Part shown: piece after piece, positions 34,900 through 44,504 of the stretch
How the letters are laid out: each line of letters starts with the position of its first letter
How positions within the stretch are numbered: the stretch's first letter is position 1
Assembly (NCBI GenBank): GCA_964455095.1
Contig: CAYVUV010000163.1
Location: 1 to 61,899, forward strand
Source: CAYVUV01 sp964455095
GTDB lineage: Bacteria > Desulfobacterota > Binatia > HRBIN30 > CADEER01
Reading direction: 5' to 3'
DNA: 61,899 nucleotides
Notes under the pieces: model-generated
What the model saw: only the letters and a program-made list of their open reading frames with translations
Told to the model about the DNA's origin: nothing
The model's database searches: none
Program-made: the position numbers and the translations under genes

Positions 34900-37131
34900 A
34901 TGGAAATCAGCATCGTCGTCCCCTGTCACAACGAGGCCGAGAACGTTCTCGAGCTCGCCGAGCGCGCCCAGGCGGTGTTCGAAACCCGCGGCCTGGAGGG
35001 CGAGGTGATCTTCGTCAACGACGGCAGCACCGACAACACCGGCGCGCTGATCGACGAGCTGGCCGCCCGACACCCCTGCGTTCGCGCCGTGCACCACACG
35101 CGCAACCAGGGCATGCCGGCGGCGTGGCAGAGCGGCGCCCAGGCGGCGCGCGGGCGCTACATCGTCATCATGGACGGCGATCTGCAGTACCTGCCCGAGG
35201 ACGTCTACCGCCTCTACCGCCAGCTCAAGTATACCAACGCCGACGTCGTCCAGGGCTGGCGCAGCCAGATCGGCCGCGTGCGCGGCCTGCGCTACTTCCT
35301 CAGCCGCGCGCTCGACATCATGCTCGGCCTGATGTTCGGCTTGCGCCTCTTCGACATCAAATCGGGCTTCCTGATTTGCGACCGCGAAGTGTTCGCCCAC
35401 ATCCTGCGGCGCCGCTTCTCGTACTACTACTTCCAGACCTTCATCGTCGTCTCCGCCCATCACAAGGGCTATCGCGTCGAGCAGATCGAGACGCTCTTCG
35501 AAGACCGCAAGCTCGGTACGTCGTTCATCTCGCGCTTCCCGGTGCGCGTGGTGGCGAAGACCCTGGTGGACCTCGCCAAGGGCTTCGTCGAGTTCCGCCT
35601 GATGTCGGCGCGCACCGACATTCTCTCCGACTTCCTCTCCAAGCATCCGCCGACGCGGCCGCCGGAGCCGCTGCCGCTGCCGCGCCGGCTCTACCTGCGC
35701 CTGTTCGCCCTGCTGATGCCCCTGCACCACTGGGTCGTGTCGTATCCCGCGCTGCGCTACTACTACCAGCTGCGCAACACGCAGTGGCTCAGCCCGGAGG
35801 CCATCCGCGAGCTGCAGGAAACGCGGCTGCGGCTGATGATCAAGCACGCCTATCGCCACGTGCCGTATTACCGCGAGCTGCTCGATCGCCACGGCATCGA
35901 CCCGGAGGACGTCCGCACCCTCGACGACCTGCGGCGCATTCCGATGCTGACCAAGGACGACATCCGCAAGAACCTCCACTTCGACCTCATGTCGGACGCC
36001 TCGGACAAGGGGCAGATGCTGCCGGTCACCACCAGCGGTTCGACCGGTGAGCCGCTGACGCTCTACGCCGAGAAGACGCAGCTGGAGATGCGCTGGGCGA
36101 CGACGCTGCGCAACATCGAGTGGACCGGCTACCGCTTCGGCGACCGCCAGGTGCGGCTGTGGCACTCGACGCTGGGCATGTCGAGCTTCCAGGCGATCAA
36201 AGAGCGCCTCGACGCGTTCTTCACCCGGCGCAAGTTCTTTCCCGCCTTCCAGATGAACGAAGAGACCATCGGCGACTACATCGAGTTTCTGCGCCAGAAG
36301 CGGCCGGTGCTGATCGACGGCTACGCCGAGGCGTTCAACCTCATCGCCTACTACCTGAAGGGCCACAACGTCGACGGCATCCGCCCCAAGGGCCTCGTCT
36401 CGTCGGCGCAGACGCTGTCGCAGGAGAGCCGCGAGGTGATCGAGCAGGCGTTCCACGCCAAGGTGTTCGACAAGTACGGCAGCCGCGAGTTCAGCGGCAT
36501 CGCGCACGAGTGCGAGGCGCACGCCGGCCACCACGTCAACGCCGAGTCGTACATCGTCGAGATCATCCGCGACGGCCGCCCGGCCGCGCCGGGCGAGACC
36601 GGAGAAGTGGTGGTCACAGATCTGACCAACTACTGCGTGCCGCTGATTCGCTACGCGCTCGGCGATCTCGCCACCGCCGCCGCCGGGCCCTGCCCGTGTG
36701 GCCGGGGCCTGCCGCTCATCGGCGAGATCCAGGGCCGCGTGCAGGCGATCATCATCGGCACCAACGGCTGCTTCCTGCCGGGCACCTTCTTCGCCCATCT
36801 GTTGAAGGACTACGGCCACATCCTCAAGCAGTTCCAGGTCGTCCAGGAACGGCTGGGCGCGATCGCGTTCAACGTCGTCAAAGGCCCGCGCTTTTCAGAC
36901 GCGGAGCTGGAGAAGATCCTGGCGCTGTTCCGCGGTCACCTCGGTGAGGACATGGAGATCGAGGTGCACTTCGTCGACTCCATCGCCCTGGTGCGCACCG
37001 GCAAGCATCGCCACAGCGTCTCGCGCCTCAAGATCACGCCGGAGATCTTCGCCCAGTATCGGCTGGGCGGTGGTGGTGGGATCGCGCCGCCACCCGCGGG
37101 CGGGGGCACCGACGCGGCGGCGAGCGGGTAG
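34900..37131 (+). CDS. GT2 (DPM/CsbB-like) fused to a CapK/PaaK-like adenylate-forming enzyme
   Basis: A 743-residue bifunctional protein. Residues 1-240 are a polyprenyl-phosphate-type GT2: SIVVPCHNEAENVLEL, FVNDGSTDNTG, the metal motif MDGDLQY, and DIKSGFLICDREVF. A basic linker follows. Residues 310-720 are CapK/PaaK-like: RLMIKHAYRHVPYYRELL, the ATP loop TTSGSTGEP near 377-385, KYGSREFSGIAHEC and LIRYALGDLA. CapK-type enzymes activate a carboxylic acid as an adenylate. I know of no common fusion of these two families. ATG 34900; a stem lies over the stop codon. Confidence 0.85.
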   Translation: MEISIVVPCHNEAENVLELAERAQAVFETRGLEGEVIFVNDGSTDNTGALIDELAARHPCVRAVHHTRNQGMPAAWQSGAQAARGRYIVIMDGDLQYLPEDVYRLYRQLKYTNADVVQGWRSQIGRVRGLRYFLSRALDIMLGLMFGLRLFDIKSGFLICDREVFAHILRRRFSYYYFQTFIVVSAHHKGYRVEQIETLFEDRKLGTSFISRFPVRVVAKTLVDLAKGFVEFRLMSARTDILSDFLSKHPPTRPPEPLPLPRRLYLRLFALLMPLHHWVVSYPALRYYYQLRNTQWLSPEAIRELQETRLRLMIKHAYRHVPYYRELLDRHGIDPEDVRTLDDLRRIPMLTKDDIRKNLHFDLMSDASDKGQMLPVTTSGSTGEPLTLYAEKTQLEMRWATTLRNIEWTGYRFGDRQVRLWHSTLGMSSFQAIKERLDAFFTRRKFFPAFQMNEETIGDYIEFLRQKRPVLIDGYAEAFNLIAYYLKGHNVDGIRPKGLVSSAQTLSQESREVIEQAFHAKVFDKYGSREFSGIAHECEAHAGHHVNAESYIVEIIRDGRPAAPGETGEVVVTDLTNYCVPLIRYALGDLATAAAGPCPCGRGLPLIGEIQGRVQAIIIGTNGCFLPGTFFAHLLKDYGHILKQFQVVQERLGAIAFNVVKGPRFSDAELEKILALFRGHLGEDMEIEVHFVDSIALVRTGKHRHSVSRLKITPEIFAQYRLGGGGGIAPPPAGGGTDAAASG

Positions 37132-37152
37132 GGGGAAGCCCCTTTCCCCTAC
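37129..37152. terminator. Short G-rich stem between convergent genes
   Basis: GTAGGGG at 37129-37135 pairs with CCCCTAC at 37146-37152, with an 10-base loop. The TAG stop of the GT2-CapK gene lies in the left arm. The gap to the convergent gene ending at 37185 is only 53 bp. It behaves like a reduced version of the spacer palindromes elsewhere. Termination is inferred; no U-tract is present. Confidence 0.5.
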
Positions 37153-37184
37153 CCCCGCAAGGGCGTGTCGACTTTCTCCCAGGC

Positions 37185-38057
37185 TCACCCGTGTTCTTCC
37201 ACACCGGAGGGGGGCGGCGCTCGGATCACGTCCACCGCTTCACTCGTCGTGCGCGGCGCGGGAGCCGCACCCCGCTTCTTCCACTGGCAGATGACGAAGC
37301 AGGAGAGGCGCCTTCCCATCAGGGGATCGAGCGCGGCTTCGATGCGCAGGGCGAGCGGCGTATAGATCGGCTTCCAGCGCAGTGGAAGGCGGAGGGCCAT
37401 GGAGTTGTGCACGAGCACATGGCCGACGTTGCCGCCGTACTTCTCGCCGACGAATTCGAAGCGATCGGCGAACTTCCGCTTCAGGGATTCGAGGTCGATC
37501 GCCGCTTCGTTGGGCGCGAACATCGAGTCATGCTTGTACCAGAGCGTGCGAAACCAATCCGGGAGCGACCCGACGTGCGGCTCGAAAAAGCAGAGTGTCC
37601 CGCCGGGCTCGAGCAGTCGATGGATCTCCTCGATGGCTGGTTCGACGTCCGGCTGCAGGTGATGCAAGCCGCCGACGATGACGACGACGCTGAAGGCGTC
37701 CCGCGCCAGCCCGGAGCGCTTGATCGAAGTACACACCGCATGACACTGCGGCCATCGCTTCTGGAACGACTGGATGCACGCCGCCGAGATGTCGAGACCG
37801 ACCACGTGCGCACCCTGCGCGAGGAGGGTCGCGGTCGTCAGGCCGCTGCCGCACATCGCCTCCAGGACGTGCTTCCCTCGCATCTCCAGTCCGCCGAACA
37901 TCGGACCGTTGACGAAGCGCTCGCGGTACAGACGTGTGTTGGGCTCGTCGTAGTGCGCCTCGTATGCCGAGAGAATGCGATCGTAGTGCTCCCGCTGCGT
38001 CTTCTCGGCTTCCGCGTATGGCGTGTCGGGTGATTCCTCGTGCAACGGTTCCCTCAT
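37185..38057 (-). CDS. SAM-dependent methyltransferase
   Basis: A 290-residue methyltransferase. Motif I is VLEAMCGSG (64-72), unusual in having EAMCGSG in place of D(V/I)GCG, followed by HVVGLDIS and VVIVGGLHHLQPDVEPAIEEI. EIHRLLEPGGTLCFFEPH is motif III. The first ATG at 38057 gives a short charged N-terminus. It lies 119 bp downstream of the radical SAM/GT-C operon on the same strand and may be its last gene or have its own promoter; codon use is less GC-extreme than its neighbours. Substrate unknown. Confidence 0.83.
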   Translation of the reverse strand: MREPLHEESPDTPYAEAEKTQREHYDRILSAYEAHYDEPNTRLYRERFVNGPMFGGLEMRGKHVLEAMCGSGLTTATLLAQGAHVVGLDISAACIQSFQKRWPQCHAVCTSIKRSGLARDAFSVVVIVGGLHHLQPDVEPAIEEIHRLLEPGGTLCFFEPHVGSLPDWFRTLWYKHDSMFAPNEAAIDLESLKRKFADRFEFVGEKYGGNVGHVLVHNSMALRLPLRWKPIYTPLALRIEAALDPLMGRRLSCFVICQWKKRGAAPAPRTTSEAVDVIRAPPPSGVEEHG

Positions 38058-38176
38058 GTGCGACGTCTACTCAAACGCAACCTGGTTCAAATCTCGGTAC
38101 CACGGCGAGGGCGGACCTGTCATCTCGGCGCCATCCATCGATCCAACCCTGGCGGACGGCGCAACCTTAAGCCACG

Positions 38177-39718
38177 CTATTCCCCTTCGCGCGCCGTATC
38201 GGCGCGCCGCGTGAACAGGAAGATCGGGAACGGCTCGCCCATATCGACGACGTCATAGTGCGCCTTCACGTACACGACGATTGGGTCCGTCGGCTGGGCG
38301 AAGACGTTCATCACCACCAGCGGCACGCGGCGCGCATCGAGTGCCGCGACCACGGCGGCGAAGTCCTGCGCTTGGTGAAAGCCGGGCTGGAGCCACTGAT
38401 ACGGCGTCGGATTGCGCCCCCCGGTCGTGAGGTAGATGCCGACGTACGAGGGATACGAGAAGAGCTCGTCGGAGCCCGATTCCGCCATGAGGGTGCGGGC
38501 GCGCTCGATCAACTCGATCTCGCGCTCGGTGGCGAAGGCCACGCGTCCGAAGGGGGTGTCGTGCGTGAACGGGAAGGCATGGCGGGTGAACGTCATGACC
38601 CGTCCGAGCTCGAGGCCGGCCGCGATCAGCACCGCGCTGGCGACCACCGCGCCCGCGGCCGGTTGCAGCCATCCGGGTTGCCGCAGCGCGGTCAGCCCGC
38701 GCTCCGCGGTGTCGGCGGCGGCGATGAGCGCAAACGGCGCGATGAAGCTGAGGTGGATGTAGTCGGGAAAATAGGCGACCGACGCGACGGCAATGGCGCC
38801 GAAGCCGGCGAGCAAGAGCCGTGCGCGCAGGGCCGCAATCTCGCGGCGCCGCCACAGGCCGACCGCGAGGCGCAGCGCGGGCACGAGAAACACCAGCGGC
38901 AGGTATTTGAGCACCGCGGGTACGATTGGTGTCGAATAGGGAGTCAGCCCGAGGACATGGCCCCACGGAGTGTAGTTCGAGGTCCGGTAGATCATCGGCA
39001 GCTCGATCAGATGGCGGTACACCGGCGCGACGCCGGCGGTCGCCAGGAGATAGAGCGTGACTGGTAGGACGACGGCGGCGGCGCCGAGACCGAGGCGCAG
39101 CCAGGCGCCGAGCAGGGCCCTCGCCGGCTGTCGCATTGCCGGGTTGCGCCGCGCGATCAGCCAGGCAAGCGCAAGCAAGCCGGCGACGCCGAGCCCCGTG
39201 ACAGCGCCCTTGTGCTGCTGGACGGCGACCAACAGCCCGACCAGCACCCCGAGGCCGAAGGTGCGCTGCGGCGCGCGAAGCGCGACGACCAGCATCAGCA
39301 GCATCAGCAGCGTGCTGAGCCAATGCGGACTGGCATACGGCCACACCGGCGGACCGAGCGCCACGTACGCGACCGCCGCCGCGGCGCGCAGGCCCGGCCG
39401 CACGCCGAGAGCGCCGCAGATGCTGACGACCGTTGCCACGATTCCCCCGTGCAGGACCGCCATGGACAGTCTCGCCGTGTCGATGCTGGCGCCGAACAGG
39501 CCGTACAACCCGGCCATCGCCCACCAGGCGCCGGGCGAGACGAACTGTGAGATGTCGCGATACATCACCTCCCCGTCGAGGATGCGTTTGGCCTCGTAGA
39601 GCAGGTAGGACTCGTCCGCCCCGCTCAGGTTGCGCGGCAGCGCGGCGAGGTAGGCACAGGCACCGGCCGCCAGCGCGACCGCCAGCGCCAGATCGCGACG
39701 ACGGGACTCAAGGCGCAT
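38177..39718 (-). CDS. GT-C-type membrane glycosyltransferase, paralogue 2 of 5
   Basis: A 513-residue polytopic protein of the local GT-C family. It has the acidic loop GADESYLLYEAKRILDGEV, the motifs ASPHW, QQHKG, AYFPDYIHLSFIAPF, and RNPTPYQW in the C-terminal periplasmic tail. Its ATG at 39718 overlaps the end of the next upstream gene by 11 bp, so the pair is translationally coupled. It is the sixth gene of the minus-strand operon starting at 47667. Transfer of a lipid-linked sugar at the outer face of the membrane is inferred. Confidence 0.78.
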   Translation of the reverse strand: MRLESRRRDLALAVALAAGACAYLAALPRNLSGADESYLLYEAKRILDGEVMYRDISQFVSPGAWWAMAGLYGLFGASIDTARLSMAVLHGGIVATVVSICGALGVRPGLRAAAAVAYVALGPPVWPYASPHWLSTLLMLLMLVVALRAPQRTFGLGVLVGLLVAVQQHKGAVTGLGVAGLLALAWLIARRNPAMRQPARALLGAWLRLGLGAAAVVLPVTLYLLATAGVAPVYRHLIELPMIYRTSNYTPWGHVLGLTPYSTPIVPAVLKYLPLVFLVPALRLAVGLWRRREIAALRARLLLAGFGAIAVASVAYFPDYIHLSFIAPFALIAAADTAERGLTALRQPGWLQPAAGAVVASAVLIAAGLELGRVMTFTRHAFPFTHDTPFGRVAFATEREIELIERARTLMAESGSDELFSYPSYVGIYLTTGGRNPTPYQWLQPGFHQAQDFAAVVAALDARRVPLVVMNVFAQPTDPIVVYVKAHYDVVDMGEPFPIFLFTRRADTAREGE

Positions 39719-41309
39719 CGTACGGAGCCCGCAGTGCCGCCAGATCGTCGGGCACCTCGAGGTCTTTGCGCGCGTACAGCCAGATGGGCGTCAGCCCGGC
39801 GACGTCGACGAAGCGGTACTCGGCGTCGATATAGCGTGCGATGGGGTCCTTCTCGAAGTTGAGGAACAGCGGTGCCGTGACGACGTACGGCGGCCGCCGC
39901 GTGCGCAGAATGTCCATCACCTGCTGAATACGCCACGGCTTGTGGTCGCGCACGGTGAGGTGCTGATACGGCGTCGGGTTGCGCCCGCCAGCGAGCAGGT
40001 ACGGTGCCACGACGCTGGGATAGCCGAACATCTCGCGCGACTCGGTGCGGTCGAGCAGCGCGCGCAGCGTGTCGGCAAACACCAGCTCCCAGGGCGCGCT
40101 GAAGTCGACCAGTCCGAACGCAGTCTGATGGCGCAGGGTGTGGTTCGCGTGCGCGTGCATCTGGTTGTCGGCCAGCTGGCGGCCGAGCGCCAGCACCAGC
40201 ACCGCGGCGACAGCCCACTCGACGCCGCGCGCCAACCAGGCCGGGCGCAGGGCCCGCAGCCCCCATTCGAGCAACGCGACCGCGGCGATGAAGAACGGCG
40301 GCGCGATGAAGGCGAGGTGGATGAAGTCCGGGTAGTACAGCACCGAGCCGGCCGACCCGGCGCAGACGAGCAGCAGCACACTGTGCTGGCGTGCGCGCCG
40401 CCGGTTGGCGCCGCGTACGATGTCGAGCAGCGTGAGCGCCAGCAGCGGCGCCATCACCAGCGGCACCCATTTGAGCAGCCGCGGCCAGGTGAAGATCATG
40501 TATCCACCCCCGAGCACGCCGGTGGCACCCCACGCGACGCGGCGCGCGGCTTCGTACTCCAACAGGGGATAGCTGATCAGGGCGTTGAACACCGGCTCCG
40601 AGCCGGCGACGGCGACCATGACGATGGCCAATGGGACGACGACCGCGAACACGCCGGCGGCAAAGCGCAGCCCCTGCGCCAGCATCGGGCGCCATACCGG
40701 TCGGGCGCCCCAGCGGCGGCTGGTGAGCGGATCGAGCAACAGCATGGCGCCGACCGCCGCGGTGATGACCGCACCCTTTTGCTGTTGGATGCCGATCAGC
40801 AATCCGACCACCGCCCCCAGCCTGACCGCGGCGCGCGGCTGTTCCGCCCAGCGGCCGCGCAAGCCGATCAACAGGATCAGCACCACGACGTCGGTGGCAA
40901 ACCAGTGCGGGCTGGCATACGGCCAGGGGCCATGGCAGAGGGCCAGATAGGCGAGCGGGGGCAGCACGGCGAGGCTGCGCCGCACGCCCAGGCTGCGCGC
41001 GCAGGCGTAGCACAGCGCCGCGGTGGTGCCGTGCAGCAGCGCCATGCAGACGCGCGCGACGATCAGGTCGGTGCCGAAGAGCCAGAACAACCCCGCCATG
41101 AGGTGCCAGGTGAGCGGGGCGACGAACTGAAAGACATCGCGGTACATCACCTCGCCGTCGCGGATGCGCTTGGCTTCGTACAGGAAGTACGACTCGTCGG
41201 CGAACCCGAGATCGCGTGGCCAGGAGAGGAGATAGAGCACGGTGGCGCCGAAGAGCAGCGCCGCGACGGCGAGGTCGAGCTGGCGCACGGTGCGGTCGGT
41301 CTCGTGCAT
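39708..41309 (-). CDS. GT-C-type membrane glycosyltransferase, paralogue 3 of 5
   Basis: A 533-residue paralogue with FADESYFLYEAKRIRDGEV, ASPHW, QQQKG, YYPDFIHLAFIAPP and RNPTPYQH. Its C-terminus runs about 20 residues beyond its siblings (DDLAALRAPYDAP). The ATG at 41309 follows the previous gene's stop by only two bases. Nothing in the sequence separates its donor from that of its neighbours, but sequence drift in the periplasmic tail suggests different acceptors. It is the fifth gene in the operon. Confidence 0.78.
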   Translation of the reverse strand: MHETDRTVRQLDLAVAALLFGATVLYLLSWPRDLGFADESYFLYEAKRIRDGEVMYRDVFQFVAPLTWHLMAGLFWLFGTDLIVARVCMALLHGTTAALCYACARSLGVRRSLAVLPPLAYLALCHGPWPYASPHWFATDVVVLILLIGLRGRWAEQPRAAVRLGAVVGLLIGIQQQKGAVITAAVGAMLLLDPLTSRRWGARPVWRPMLAQGLRFAAGVFAVVVPLAIVMVAVAGSEPVFNALISYPLLEYEAARRVAWGATGVLGGGYMIFTWPRLLKWVPLVMAPLLALTLLDIVRGANRRRARQHSVLLLVCAGSAGSVLYYPDFIHLAFIAPPFFIAAVALLEWGLRALRPAWLARGVEWAVAAVLVLALGRQLADNQMHAHANHTLRHQTAFGLVDFSAPWELVFADTLRALLDRTESREMFGYPSVVAPYLLAGGRNPTPYQHLTVRDHKPWRIQQVMDILRTRRPPYVVTAPLFLNFEKDPIARYIDAEYRFVDVAGLTPIWLYARKDLEVPDDLAALRAPYDAP

Positions 41310-41311
41310 GG

Positions 41312-42865
41312 TCAGGCGCCGCCCGATGGCGGCGGGTCGGCGCGCAGCACCCACAGCGCCGGCTCGTCGGGCAATTGGTCGTAGTGGGCGTGCACGTAGT
41401 TGATGACCGGATCGCCGGCGCCGACGTACGGAGGCAAGATGTACACCAGCGGTGCCTGCCGTGCCGCGAGGATGGCGAGGGCCGTGGTGAACTGCTCGGC
41501 GGGGCTGTAGTCGCGGACCAGGATCTGGAACGGCGTCGGGTTGTCGGTCTCGGTCATGAGATAGAGCGCCGGATAGGCAGGATAGCAGAACAGCCGCCGT
41601 TGCGGATCGGCGTCGGCGAGCGCGCGCACCCGCTCGACGGTCGCGGCCGTGGCGCGGTTGGGGAAGTCGATGCGGCCGATGGCGGTGTCGGCGGCGACCG
41701 GATAGGCCGCCCACTGGCGCCGCAGGTTGCCGCGCAGGTGCCAGGCCATGACGCCGACCACCAGGGCCGCGCACAGCGCCGCGGCCGGCGCGACCGCGGC
41801 GACACGCCGCGTGGCCGCGCGCAGGGCGGCCTCGGCGCTGTCGGCGCCGACGGCGTAGAAGATCGGCGCGATGAAGGCGAGGTGCACGAAGTCGGGAAAG
41901 TAGGCGATCGACAGCACCGACGCGGCGGCGAAGGCGGCCAACGCCGCCAGCCGCCAGTGCGCGTCCGAGCGCCCGACCGCGCGCCAGACGAGTCCCGCCC
42001 GCAGCGGCAGCAGCCCGGTCACGGCGGGCAAGAACTTGAGCAGGCGCGGGAAGGTGTTGGGCACCAGCGGGACAGTGAGAAACGGCACGGCACCCCAGGC
42101 GACGCGGTTGTAGCTGCGGTAGTTGACGAGTGGAAACTCGACCAGCGCAGCGTAGACGGCCCGCGCGCCGGCGGCGGCGATGAGGACGCCGAGGAAGGGT
42201 GCGGCGACCGCGGCGACGCCGGCGCACAACCAGGCAAGTGAGGCCGCCGGGCCGGCCATCGCACGGCGGGTGCCGAGCCAGCCGTCGAGCAACAGACACA
42301 CCCCGACGACGCCGGCAAATACCACGCCCTTCTGATGCTGCACCGCAATCATGGCGCCGGCCACCAACCCCGGCAGAGCGGCGCCGGCGGCGCGGCGCTG
42401 CCACGGGCGCGCCAGTGTGAGGAGGACGAGCAGCATGGTCAGCATGGTGCTCACCCAGTGCGGGCTGGCGTAGGGCCAGGCCGGCTGGTCGACCGCCAGG
42501 TGGGCCAGCGCCGCGACCGCGCTCAGGCTGCGCCGCACGCCGAGCTGTCGGCAGATGAGAAAGGTGACGGCGACGATGAGTCCGTGCACCACCGCGTCGG
42601 TGGCCTTGGCCGTGGCGATACTGATGCCGAAGACGGCAAAGGCGCCCGCCATCAGGTACTGCGCGCCGGGCGTGATGATCTCGAAGATGTCGCGGTAGAA
42701 GACTTCGCCGGCGAGCAGGCGCCGGGCGGCGTAGAGGAAGAGCCCTTCGTCGGACGGCCCCAGCAGCCGCGGCAGGCGCAGCAGATAGGCCACGGCGACG
42801 GCGAACAGCGCGAGGCAGAGCAGCGCGTCCTGACGCGCGGCGCGGCGCTGAGAGCTACCGGGCAA
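41312..42865 (-). CDS. GT-C-type membrane glycosyltransferase, paralogue 4 of 5
   Basis: A 517-residue paralogue with the loop PSDEGLFLYAARRLLAGEV, ASPHW, QHQKG, AYFPDFVHLAFIAPI and DNPTPFQ (Tyr replaced by Phe). It resembles paralogue 1 most in the first loop (FYRDIFEIITPG). The ATG at 42865 lies 30 bp after the radical SAM gene ending at 42896. It is the fourth gene of the operon, and the first of its three consecutive GT-C genes. Confidence 0.78.
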   Translation of the reverse strand: MPGSSQRRAARQDALLCLALFAVAVAYLLRLPRLLGPSDEGLFLYAARRLLAGEVFYRDIFEIITPGAQYLMAGAFAVFGISIATAKATDAVVHGLIVAVTFLICRQLGVRRSLSAVAALAHLAVDQPAWPYASPHWVSTMLTMLLVLLTLARPWQRRAAGAALPGLVAGAMIAVQHQKGVVFAGVVGVCLLLDGWLGTRRAMAGPAASLAWLCAGVAAVAAPFLGVLIAAAGARAVYAALVEFPLVNYRSYNRVAWGAVPFLTVPLVPNTFPRLLKFLPAVTGLLPLRAGLVWRAVGRSDAHWRLAALAAFAAASVLSIAYFPDFVHLAFIAPIFYAVGADSAEAALRAATRRVAAVAPAAALCAALVVGVMAWHLRGNLRRQWAAYPVAADTAIGRIDFPNRATAATVERVRALADADPQRRLFCYPAYPALYLMTETDNPTPFQILVRDYSPAEQFTTALAILAARQAPLVYILPPYVGAGDPVINYVHAHYDQLPDEPALWVLRADPPPSGGA

Positions 42866-42895
42866 CGGCGCCGCCGGTAGTGGGCGTCCGCCGCG

Positions 42896-44467
42896 TCACG
42901 CCGCTTGTGAGGGCCGCGCTTCGGAGTCCGACGCCGCGATCGGCACCTGGCGAGGCGCCCGGCGCCGCACCAGGCGGCGGATGCGATCGCCGAGCAGCTT
43001 CTCCATCGAGCTGGTCTGCTTGCCGCGCAGCGCGTTCCAGGCGATCCGGAGCACGCGTGTCGGATGGGTGGCCCAGGCGGTGACGTAGAAGTTGGCCGCC
43101 AGCCACAGCTTCCAGCGGTTCAACTGAGCGGCCGACAGGTGGTCGCAGAAGTTGCGCTCGTCGACCAGGGTCGGCTGCTGGGCGAAGAGGGGCGACATGA
43201 GGCCGTCGTCGTCCGGCCGCACCCGGCCGCGTTGCAGCAGGGAGGTGTAGAGCTCGGTGGACGGGATGGGAAAGAAGAAGCTGACGGCGATGTCCTCGAC
43301 CCCGCGCCGCGCCAGCTCGCGCAGCAGGCGGGCGGTGGCGCGCATGTCGTCGGCCGTATCGTGCGGGAAGCCGATGACGAAGAACGTCGACAGGTGCAGG
43401 CCGGCGCGCACCGACGACTCGACGGCGCCGAGCAGGCTCTCGGTCTTCATGCGCTTCTTGATCAGCTCGCGCGTGCGCTCCGAGCCGCTCTCCGGGGCGT
43501 AGCACAGCCAGCGGCAGCCGGAGCGCTGCAACAGCTCGGCGACCTCGTCGTCGACGACTTCGCAGCGCGTGCCCGACGGCAGTTGCCAGCGGATGTCGAG
43601 GTTGCGGCGGATGATCTCGTTGCAGAAGGAGATGATCCAGTCGCGCTTGACGATCATCGTCAGGTCCTGGAACGGGAAGTTGTTGGCGCCGTAGCGCGAA
43701 TGGTAGTGCTCGATCTCGTCCGCCACCAACTCGGGCCGGCGCGTATGCCAGCGCGTCGTCCACATCTGCGGACTCGAGCAGTAGGTGCACTGGTAGGGGC
43801 AGCCGCGCGTGGCGAGGATCGGCACCACCTTGCCGAAGCTCAGTCCGCCGACGAGGTCGTGGGCGTTGTAGGCCTCGAGGTCGAAGAGGTCCCAGGCCGG
43901 CCACGACAGCTCGTCGATCGCCTTCATGCGGTCGGCGCGCGGGTTTACGACGACGGTGTCGCCGCGCCGCCAGGCGATGCCTTTGATGGTGCCGGCGTCG
44001 AAGGGCAGGTTGCTATCCAGCTGGGCAAACAGCTCCGCCGCGATCTCTTCGCCTTCGCCGACGACGATGTAGTCGATCGGCGCCGTCGCCATGCATTGCT
44101 CGGTGAGGGCCGAGAAGTGCTCGCCGCCACAGACGATCAGCATGTCGGGGAAGCGGGCGCGCACGGCGTGGATCAGGCCGCGCAGCATCGGCCAGCCGAA
44201 GCTGAACATGCAGCCGATGGCGAGCGCGCGCGCCTGGGGGTCGATACGGTCGAGAATCTCGGCGTCGGAGAGCCCGAGGCGTTCCAACTGGCCGACCGGC
44301 AGCCGCTGCGCCGGCGCTTCGGCGATGGCGTCGATCACGCTGCAGTCGTGCCCGGCGTGGCGCAGCGTGCCGGCGATGTAGGCGAGGCCGAGCGGCGGCG
44401 TCGGCCGCGAGGTGTTCAGGGTCTTGGGATTGATCAGCGTCGGTGGGTTGAGCAACTGGATGCGCAC
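42896..44467 (-). CDS. B12-binding-type radical SAM protein (distinct member)
   Basis: A 523-residue enzyme. An N-terminal B12-binding-like Rossmann domain (residues 1-180, with LGLAYIAGTLRHAGH and IVCGGEHF) lacks the DxHxxG His and so would bind cobalamin base-off/His-off or not at all. The radical SAM core has CPYQCTYC (Cys223, 227, 230). A C-terminal region from about 430 is Trp-rich and basic. It is the third gene of the operon and differs from the two neighbouring copies. Class B radical SAM methyltransferases and HpnJ-type ring-modifying enzymes share this domain order. Chemistry unassigned. Confidence 0.87.
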   Translation of the reverse strand: MRIQLLNPPTLINPKTLNTSRPTPPLGLAYIAGTLRHAGHDCSVIDAIAEAPAQRLPVGQLERLGLSDAEILDRIDPQARALAIGCMFSFGWPMLRGLIHAVRARFPDMLIVCGGEHFSALTEQCMATAPIDYIVVGEGEEIAAELFAQLDSNLPFDAGTIKGIAWRRGDTVVVNPRADRMKAIDELSWPAWDLFDLEAYNAHDLVGGLSFGKVVPILATRGCPYQCTYCSSPQMWTTRWHTRRPELVADEIEHYHSRYGANNFPFQDLTMIVKRDWIISFCNEIIRRNLDIRWQLPSGTRCEVVDDEVAELLQRSGCRWLCYAPESGSERTRELIKKRMKTESLLGAVESSVRAGLHLSTFFVIGFPHDTADDMRATARLLRELARRGVEDIAVSFFFPIPSTELYTSLLQRGRVRPDDDGLMSPLFAQQPTLVDERNFCDHLSAAQLNRWKLWLAANFYVTAWATHPTRVLRIAWNALRGKQTSSMEKLLGDRIRRLVRRRAPRQVPIAASDSEARPSQAA

Positions 44468-44504
44468 GGCAACCTCCCTTGGTCAGCCGCTTATCCGCGC
44501 CCGC

